Below are positions 12,889 to 64,000 of a DNA stretch of 64,000 nucleotides, piece after piece. This DNA comes from Congeria kusceri (lineage: Eukaryota > Mollusca > Bivalvia > Myida > Dreissenidae): positions 39,566,926-39,630,925 of the forward strand of contig CM051036.1 in NCBI GenBank assembly GCA_027627225.1, written 5' to 3'. The notes under the pieces are model-generated. The model saw nothing but the letters and a program-made list of their open reading frames with translations, had not been told where the DNA came from and did not search any database. Made by a program: the position numbers and the translations under genes. Within the stretch, counting starts at the first letter, position 1. Each line of letters opens with the position of its first letter.

Positions 12889-14329
12889 CAAGAGGGCCGT
12901 GATGGCCCAAAGCGCTCACCTGAGAACTGTTACAGATGAAGACTGTTGTGACAGGTTTGAAAATTACGATATCTGAACAATACACAAAGGGAGATAGGAT
13001 CAATTTGATTTAAAACATCGGTTAGTGCAATGGGCAATGTACGAGTTGGGTAGCGGATGTGAGTGTTTTTGCTAATGGTTCTCAAATCACTTTTCTCAAT
13101 ATTCTTACCTGACCCTATTTCATTAAATCAGTGACAATTCTGGAAAATGCAGAAACGGTAGATTTTGATGTCTTTTTCGCAGACAGTTTTGGAGAACTAG
13201 CTGCAATGCAATAATTGAGATGGCTGTGCTATAAGGTCAAGTTTTGCTTTTTATTTGATAATTTTCAGTCCAATGATGATAAATGATGTTAATGCAGGCT
13301 CTGAAGATATCAATGTTGCATGTACAAATAACTGCATGCAAGTCTTGAAACTGTTGGAAATACAATTTTATCAATCAATTTTTATGGTCAACATTGAATA
13401 AAAAATCGTGTGTGCAGGCCAATCATTGATAACGTGTTGATGTTTTTTTCCAAACACAAGAGGCAATAACTCTGGTGTTTCTGGCCCGATCATGCTTTTA
13501 TTCAACTTCACCTGTAGTCTTACGTTCATAGACAAACTGTACACAATCGGTGAAGATTGGATGAAAAATGAAGTCTCTATCCTGAATAATGTCCATTTTT
13601 GCATATTTTTTTCACAAACAAAGGGCAATAACTCTGGTGTTTCTAGTCTGATCTTGATTATATTCAACTTCGCCTTTCATCTTATGGTCATAGATACACT
13701 GTGCAAGATTGGTGAAGATTGGATGAAAAATAAAGTATCTATCCTGAATAATGTCAATTTTTGCACATTTTTTTTCACAAAGGGCAATAACTCTGGTGTT
13801 TCATTTCTGATCTTGCTTATATTCGACTTCAACTGTAATCTCATGGTAATAGACAAACTGTGCAAGACTGGTGAAGACTGGTGAAGATGGATGAAAAATG
13901 AAAAGTCTCTATCCTGAATAATGTCCATTTTTGTATATTTTTTAATAAACAAAGGGCAATAACTCTGGTGTTTGAAACACGATCTGGCCCATTTTTGGTG
14001 TATGCTGAGATCTGATGGTCATACACAAACTGTGAAAGTTTGGTTAAGATTGGATGGAAAATAAAGTCTATACGTTGGCAAAGAGCATTTTTGCACTTTT
14101 TTTGCATGAAAACGGAGCAATAACTCTGGTGTTCCTGGTCCGATTGGCCCATTATCGAATTCATCCAAGATTTTATGGTCATATACAAACTGTGCAATTT
14201 TGGCCAAGATTGAATTAAAAATGTAGTCTTTATCGCGATAACGGTCCAAATTGTTGACAGCACCTTGACGACGGAAGGACGGACAACGCCAAGGAGGTCC
14301 CCTACACAAATAGCTCAGGTGAGCTAATA
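12889..14329. mobile_element. Tandem-core element (GCTCACCTGAG ends), ~145-bp units
   Basis: Left end TCAAGAGGGCCGTGATGGCC then GCGCTCACCTGAG; right end TAGCTCAGGTGAGCTAATAA. The core repeats about six times from 13440 to 14260, each unit carrying GGCAATAACTCTGGTGTTTC and GGTGAAGATTGGATGAAAAA. Overlapping ORFs on both strands (13371-14339) are repeat translations. It shares ends, not core sequence, with 9365-11694. Confidence 0.82.
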
Positions 14330-14797
14330 AAACATTCACTATGTACCATATTCAAGGTAAATGCCCTACATTGGAAACAACGATGGCAAGATGTTTTACA
14401 AAATAATATAGAGAAAACTTAATTCTCTTCATAATTGAATATCAGATTCATAAAGCATGACAACAGTAGCTGAAATTTACAGATTAAGCTTTAATCTATC
14501 CAATTAATTACGAATTACAATGAACGCATAGATTCAAGATATAAAATTATCATATGACATATTTCCAGTTTGCATTTGTGCACTCAATTACTTTGAGGAA
14601 GATTAATAAATTATCACTTAAATGTAACATACGATTCAACCTTAAATTCTAATTAATATGTTTGCGAGGTATCATGTCCCTTACTTTCCTCATAACATAA
14701 AACAACAATCACAGCAATTTATTTCTTTATGCAAGTCATTACAATAAAGCATTATCAACCAACAAAACCTGAGTTTAATGCCACAAAAACACGAAAT

Positions 14798-15012
14798 GAG
14801 GCGTGTTGTGGGAAAACTGGGCTTAATGCATGTGCGTAGTGCCATCCTGGATCAGCCTGTGAAGTCCGCACAGGCTAATCCGGAACGGCACATTCCAATT
14901 CTGTTTAGAAGAGACTTCCTTGAAACAGAAAATAGCATAAAAGCGGAAATTGTCTGATCCAGGATGACACTTGACGAATGTGCATTAAGCCCAGGTTTCC
15001 CACGACATGCAA
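14798..15012. mobile_element. Foldback element, copy 3
   Basis: Starts GAGGCGTGTTGTGGGAAAAC, ends CCCACGACATGCAAC. The centre keeps AGAAGAGACTTCCTTGAAAC; the right inner palindrome is lost, so the element is about 45 bp short. Confidence 0.8.
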
Positions 15013-15238
15013 CGAATATAGCTTTATATTGCAGACAACTTCTTAAAAACATAAAAAACAGTTTACAACTAAAACTACCCATGTACAAGCAATTAAAAGC
15101 TTATAGAAAGTGCAGACATTTATTCTATTTTTTTAAGTATTACAGTATTAAATACATGTAATAAGCCTATCGTTTTTTAATGGAGAGACTTGATGGAGTG
15201 ACTTAAAACACACTCATTTGCTTTCTTTTATACAAAAG

Positions 15239-15254
15239 TATATATATATATATA
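15239..15254. repeat. (TA)n microsatellite
   Basis: Uninterrupted TA dinucleotides in AT-rich intergenic DNA. Confidence 0.9.
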
Positions 15255-15717
15255 TTCCAGTCTATGAAGATTTACAGATATTTGCAATAGCGCGCATCAA
15301 TTTAAAACATGTAATGAAGCATCATAACATTTGCTGTTAAATATTACTGATATAGCATGTTGCATAAAAAATATTGTATACTAATATGAATGGAAAAAGC
15401 TGAACAACTTTTTTGTAAATGTTGGCAGACAATATAACAATTTATATATTCAGATATTACAAAAGAGAAAAAATTAATGCCAGTCAACAAGCAAGTTAAA
15501 TGATTTATTACGACCCCAATAATTGCAAAAGCCATGTAATAATAAACTACCAGACAGACGCATTTGCATAAATAAATACAATAAATGTCCCCAAAATGTT
15601 TTCTCCCAAAATATATGAGATCTAGCTTGAGTTGTACTGTCAAAACCACGAACAATAAAAATATAACCCGCAAAAATACGATCACAATGATACAATTCAA
15701 CTACAGTTTACACATTT

Positions 15718-15957
15718 GAGGCATGTCGTGGGAAAACCGAGCTTAATGCAAGTGGGTTAAGTATCGTCCCGGATCAGCCTGTGCGGACTGCTTTCCGCTT
15801 TAATGGTATTTTCTGTTTCAAGGAAGTCTCTTCTAAACATAAATCTACTGTAGGCAAAATGTGCCGTCCTGTATAAGCCTGTGCGGCCTGCAGAGCCTGA
15901 TCCGGGACAACACTTTACGCACATGCATTAAGCCCGGTTTTCCCACGGCACGCCTCA
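15718..15957. mobile_element. Foldback element, copy 4
   Basis: GAGGCATGTCGTGGGAAAAC to TTTTCCCACGGCACGCCTCA. The left inner palindrome is partly deleted (GTGCGGACTGCTTTCCGC); the right one is intact. Confidence 0.84.
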
Positions 15958-16286
15958 TTTTTTTTTACTATCTGAACTGCGTCTATTGTTTTTGTTCTCT
16001 TGTATACAGTTGTTGCATGTATGATTGCATAAAGGTTATAGCTTGGACACATTAACCCGACACTCGTGAACTTTTATTAGCATAAATTACACTCTCGCTC
16101 GGTTTTGTTCGTGCACATGTTCAGGTGTTAAATGATACCATAACTGTATTTTCAGTGGGACACTCCTTCATCAATTTAACTCTATTAAAATACGGAAACT
16201 AATTTAACTCTATTCAAATACGGAAACTAATATATTCATGGTTACAAATTTGTTACATATTCATGCATAACGGTCAGTGTCAAGAA
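15958..16286. other. 28-bp direct duplication in otherwise featureless DNA
   Basis: AATTTAACTCTATTAAAATA+CGGAAACT occurs at 16173-16200 and again at 16201-16228 with one difference. Confidence 0.6.
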
Positions 16287-16544
16287 CGGTATTCACATAG
16301 CTCCTAAGGGAAATCTTAACTTAAGTTGTACTTCAGTGAAAATTTTCTATCAAATTTTCTATGTGAAATTAGTTGATTTCTCTGTTTACAAAAGGGTAAA
16401 ATATTTAACACCTTAGCAATATTTACTAGCTAAAACCATTAATATGTAAAACGAGGCATATCTGAAACAGCCACAGACTTAAGGAATTTTATGAATTTGC
16501 GACATTTACTTAAGTTATCACTAAGGAGCTTTGTGAATAGCGGT
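16287..16544. mobile_element. TIR MITE (CGGTATTCACATAGCTCCTA ends)
   Basis: The left terminus CGGTATTCACATAGCTCCTA and the reverse of the right terminus CGCTATTCACAAAGCTCCTT pair over about 30 bp, both continuing into AACTTAAGT. The ~258 bp interior is AT-rich and non-coding. The target duplication is not clear. Confidence 0.65.
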
Positions 16545-16625
16545 CCAGGTTAATGTGTCTGAGCTATAACATTGTGTGAGCAAGTATGTTAATGATGTGC
16601 TGTATTTACACGAGAATTCTAATAT

Positions 16626-16885
16626 GTGGCGCGTCGTGAGAAAACCTGTCTTAATGCATGTGCGTAGTGTCATCCCGGATCAGCCTGTGCAGTCCGCACA
16701 GGCTGATCCAGGACGGCACTTTCTGCCTATAGTGGATTTATGGTTAGAAGAGACTTCCTTGAAACAGAAAATACCATAAAAGCCGAAAGTGCCGCTCTGG
16801 ATTAGCCTGTGCGGACTGCACAGGCTAATCCAGGACGACACTTTACACACATGCATTAAGTCCGGTTTTCCCGCGACGCGCCTCA
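16626..16885. mobile_element. Foldback element, copy 5 (full length)
   Basis: GGCGCGTCGTGAGAAAACC to TTTTCCCGCGACGCGCCTCA; both inner palindromes are intact (CAGCCTGTGCAGTCCGCACA and its partner). The termini carry compensating GCGCGTCG/CGACGCGC changes, so the stem still pairs. Confidence 0.86.
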
Positions 16886-17963
16886 CTAATATCATGTTTC
16901 TGCTTCACCACAAACATCTTTGCAATGAAATCATGTAACAAAATAAAAGCAACACCAATCTTTGTGTACTTTGAAACAAACAATCGCAAATGCAGAATAA
17001 TCATCCTTCAAGCCATACCAGTTACGTAAAATAGTTAGTGGTAACAATCTCATAAATGCATTTGTCATTACGACAATTTGTATAACTTTCAATATCCCTT
17101 GCCTATTTGTGAAGTATTGTATCAAGTGCAGTCAAACAAGTCCAACCATCACAAAAAAATCAATCGCAAAGTGTTGTTTTGAACTTATAACTCTGAGAAC
17201 CAAATCCATGACATAGAAGAAAATCAAGGGCTGCACAAGAGCTTAGCTGGCAGTGGATCACATGACTAGCATTCTGTATTCCTATTGGTGAGAGGCAGTG
17301 TGTAACCTAGGCAACGACCTGGGTCAGGACACGGCAACCGGGACTGTGGGTTTGTGCTGATATATGGCAACTGATGCTATATGCTGGTTGGGCATCACCT
17401 GTTGTAACAAAAATCAGTTTTGGTACACATTGCTGCATATTGCTCGTTTATCAGGAAAATTTATCACAAGTTTATTACAAGCAATGCAACATAATTTTCA
17501 AATTGTGAAAGAACAAAGACACAACAGTACTACACATATATACACGCAATATACTGAGCAATATTTGCATCACTTTTGTAGCAGTGAATTTCCATATAGT
17601 GCAGTAATATAATAAATAGTTTACATATCAAGGACATTCACAATGCATTAATCAAACATCATGTGTTATTTCCCCCCCCCCCGTTAAATCGTTTACTCCA
17701 AAGTTGGTATCTCTAATAGTCAATAAATAGGGGGGGATGGGTCATAGGTGACACTGATTAACACACAAAACCTGCATATGGTTTCTAAGCAGCTTCTACA
17801 ATATGTTTTATTGTGTTTATGATATACAATAATATTATGTAATAACAAATAAAAAATTTGATTATTTAAAGCCAAACCTAAGTATCAATAGTTAACTAAT
17901 ATAGCCACATACCTGATGTTAACTTTAAGCCATAATGTAGACTTGAAACTTTGTATCACTCAC
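16886..17963. other. Expected site of the PHAF1 terminal intron/exon; none recognised
   Basis: The donor at 17964 requires another exon at lower coordinates. I scanned this interval for the conserved '..SVTLYG' ending and did not find it. A 10-bp-scale C run (about 17672) and G run (about 17731) lie here. Confidence 0.4.
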
Positions 17964-61198
<43,235 letters not shown>

Positions 61199-64000
61199 CT
61201 GAAATGGAAATACAAATAGTCACTTTTTTAAATAAATTTTACATACCTTTAACAGTCTTCACCCTAATTTTTTCAAAGCACTTTCCAGTTTGGGCAAGCT
61301 TGTTAGCAAAACCACTTGCCCGAAATCTGATTAACTTGTCCGAACTTCAAATGGTACTCTACAGCAATATAATAAAATGACGTGTTCTATAATTTTATTT
61401 ATTCATATTTTATTCCCATAGTCTTCTCAAAAGCAGCGGAGTGGAAAGCTGGACCAATTTGTTGATATTCTCTTGATAACTCACTTAAATGCTTCTAATG
61501 AAGGTTTTTATACAAAGTATATTTATTGGATAATCACATTTCCACAAAAGATATTTCAAACGATATATATTCAACATTTCTCTGTGAACCAACCCAGAGG
61601 GGCAGCAGAGAGAAGCTAAACAAGAAGCAGGGTCAGCAACCCGCTATTTCGCTCTTATTAAACTGCAAGCTACATTTGACGAAAGTAGTTCCAAAACAGT
61701 TCCTACCAAAGAAAAGTATTTCAATGCTGTTTTACTTTCAAACAACATGCACTTTTGCAATTAGTATCATATTCAAAATAAAATACTTGTAATTTATGTA
61801 TTTGTTAATTATTTGTTAATTATCGCAAACAATGCAAGTACGTGCACACTTCAATTTCAGCCAAACTAGCATGTACTCTATCTCATCTAAGGTAGTCTAC
61901 AACTTCAGCTTTTAACAGAGAAGCGTTTACTCGACTACGATCAATTGTCTATATATTTCAATAAGCGTCTACACAATAATGAGGACCGCACAGCATAATG
62001 ACGTCATATGTTTATGAATAAATACTTAATGTGCCAATAAAACAATGGGTTTTGTATATATTTTTTTCGAAGAAACTCTTAAATGTTATTTTTAATGCAT
62101 TTCTGTTTCCACATAATATATAAAGCCTCTGAAAACACTTGCCCGATCGGACAAGCATCTGGCATTTTCTGCTAGCCCGAAATCAAATCTACTTGTCCCG
62201 GGCATCGGGCAACCCAGTTACGATGAAGACTGCTTTAATATACATAATGTACACATAAGCAAGGAATCTGACCAAATAGTCCCTTTAACCTAAGTCTTCA
62301 CTTTTTTGTATGACATTTCAGACCATGTTTAGGACGAGACAAAACCTGGGTTAATTTGAATGTTACTTTAAAAAAGTTACATGTATCTTTACAAGGAAAA
62401 AATGTCATTACAATGAGGAGAATACTGGTATCAAGTATACATTTTGTAATCATATGGGTAAGGTTGCCTAAAACTGCAGTAGGGTAGTATCAATTTAACT
62501 TTCAAAGAATGCAATTTTTTATGGCATCATCAAAACTTTGTATACTTCCTTAAATGTACAATCAAATAGTGCAATATTCTGAATCAGAAAGCTGGTTTCA
62601 AATTCTAAATCACAAAACCATGAAGAAACACAGACAATGCAATGGTCAGTTATTACAAAGGCATCTTCCTCAAGCAACATCTCTATAAAATAATGTACAT
62701 TCTCCTAAACGTTTACTACAACTGGATGTACAACAAAATTTAAATGTTATCCACTTATTCAATGCAAGTGAACAAATTGTAGTGTAGTGGAGAAATGTCT
62801 AGGAGCAGGGGGGGGGGGGGGGGGGGGGGCAGAGATCAGTACTTCTTGGGCATTTGTCTTATTATAATTTTATTTTTTTTATTCAGTGTTTTTATCATTT
62901 AATTCTTCTAACTTCTTCTTTAAACATGATGTCTTCATTTGTCATTCAATATAAATTATGAAATTATGCATTACATTTCAAAAGACATGCAAGATTCATC
63001 TGTTAACCTGTTAACCTGCCAGGTGGGGCTGAAGGGGAAGCAAAAAAAGCAGCGTGCGGCTTTCTGCTATTTCCTAATGGATTTTTCCCTTAACTGTATC
63101 ATGTGCTATTTGATTTTGAAAAATAAATGCAAAATGTGTCTGAGACAGAAACATTCTCACATCCAGTGTTTTTTTAAGTTTGCAACGGTAATGTATGTAT
63201 GCATATGGAGACATGGAATAGCAGAATTTAAAAAAAAAGAATTGTCAGTGAAAGTACGGGCAACGTCTGCCATGCTTTTTCAGTTTTAGCATACTACAGC
63301 TGTGACAGCAAATCATAGACTAAGTCATGAGACTAATGGCGACCCTACAGCCACAGTCGCCATAAAATAGTGGATTACATTTTTATGTTAACGCATGGGC
63401 AAAGCATAACACAATGACTGGGAAGGATTTTCCATATGAGATAATTTCTTGTCTCCACAAAAATCTATGGGATTTCCTCTGATTTTTATGGGATTTACAG
63501 CAATTACATTTTGTGAATGTCAAACCTAACACTTTACGTGTATGGAACATAAAAGCAACCATAAAGTTGAAGTGTCTATATTTTCTTATCTGGTAACATG
63601 ATTTATGTTCGGGTAACATCTCACCGCATAGTGACAATACTGCAATGCAGACCGAGGATTTTGTACTGTACTGCAGCGTTTATTCGTACTAAAAAATGTT
63701 GGTGCAACGTAAAATCGCAATGATAAACATTTCTATGATTGTTCTCAAATATCGCATGGGTTCCCCAGTCACTGACAACCGCACAATCTCTGCAAAGTTT
63801 TTGCACCGACTCTGTGAGGATACTGCAAGTATTTGACAAAAATCACAACGCAATGAAGCATTCTGCAATTAACTGAAGAGCGAGACACATCCCTACTCTC
63901 TATACAATTATTTTATTGCTAAATCAAATTCTTCAACATCATAATGCTTTGTTTTGCAAAATACTTCAATTATGTGGTATTCGTGTGCGCATTTTCCTTG
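61199..64000. other. PHAF1 first-intron region; no exon 1 found
   Basis: Contains decayed pieces of the 250-bp repeat and a G run. I looked on the minus strand for the family's N-terminus (about 20 residues ending ..F.LG) and did not see it, so exon 1 is probably outside the window. Confidence 0.4.
62808..62829. repeat. 22-bp G homopolymer
   Basis: Unbroken G run flanked by ordinary sequence; no mirrored C run was found nearby, unlike 2319-3062. Confidence 0.92.

Noticed and set aside
13371..14339. Five overlapping ORFs (91-140 codons) as a gene cluster
   Set aside because: All lie in the tandem core of a mobile element and repeat the same peptide pattern on both strands.
17270..17340. Candidate last PHAF1 exon on the minus strand
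   Set aside because: Open and GC-richer, but no frame resembles the conserved C-terminus and no good acceptor is present.

Overview
This is an AT-rich, intron-rich, repeat-laden animal nuclear window with no prokaryotic features. The dispersed repeats point to a bivalve mollusc. About thirteen copies of a foldback element begin GAGGCGTGTCGTGGGAAAAC and end with its reverse complement, and there are 'pearl'/Helentron-like elements built from tandem ~150-170 bp cores. I recall the foldback repeat as abundant in dreissenid mussels (Dreissena), but that species call is from memory and tentative.

One host gene spans most of the window on the minus strand (exons from 61198 down to 17964). It is the orthologue of PHAF1/C16orf70 (UPF0183, phagosome/phagophore assembly factor). 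Twelve exons with GT-AG borders and mutually consistent phases encode about 377 residues. The first exon (before the G-MPL motif) appears to lie beyond position 64000, and the last (after MIFE) was not found. Introns reach about 14 kb and are filled with transposable elements.

The largest intron (24782-39140) holds a nested set on the plus strand. An hAT/ZNF862-like transposase pseudogene (25908-38353) is split by an 8.8 kb PIF/Harbinger element (29286-38106). That element has 22 bp inverted termini, a CTG target duplication, a multi-exon HARBI1-like transposase and a convergent Myb/SANT-like gene. It has in turn been invaded by a foldback element, a TAA-flanked MITE and several tandem-core elements. 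The transposase has lost its first catalytic Asp (GAVAGT instead of GAVDGT).

The most unusual observation is that two exon-intron junctions of the host gene have been tandemly amplified. A 66 bp array at 22096-22408 repeats the 3' splice site plus exon start of the SRMCIYSGN exon; the nearest extra acceptor would add exactly 22 codons in frame. A ~33 bp array at 18629-18905 repeats the exon end and 5' splice site of the TAYSK exon.

Elsewhere: a decayed LINE with an internal inversion (170-1700); tRNA-headed SINEs (5911-6095, 48561-48814, 57892-58076); tandem-core elements (3891-5003, 9365-11694, 12889-14329, 46709-47380); several TIR/MITE families; a ~36 bp minisatellite (6130-7390); and long AT-rich intronic stretches with nothing recognisable.
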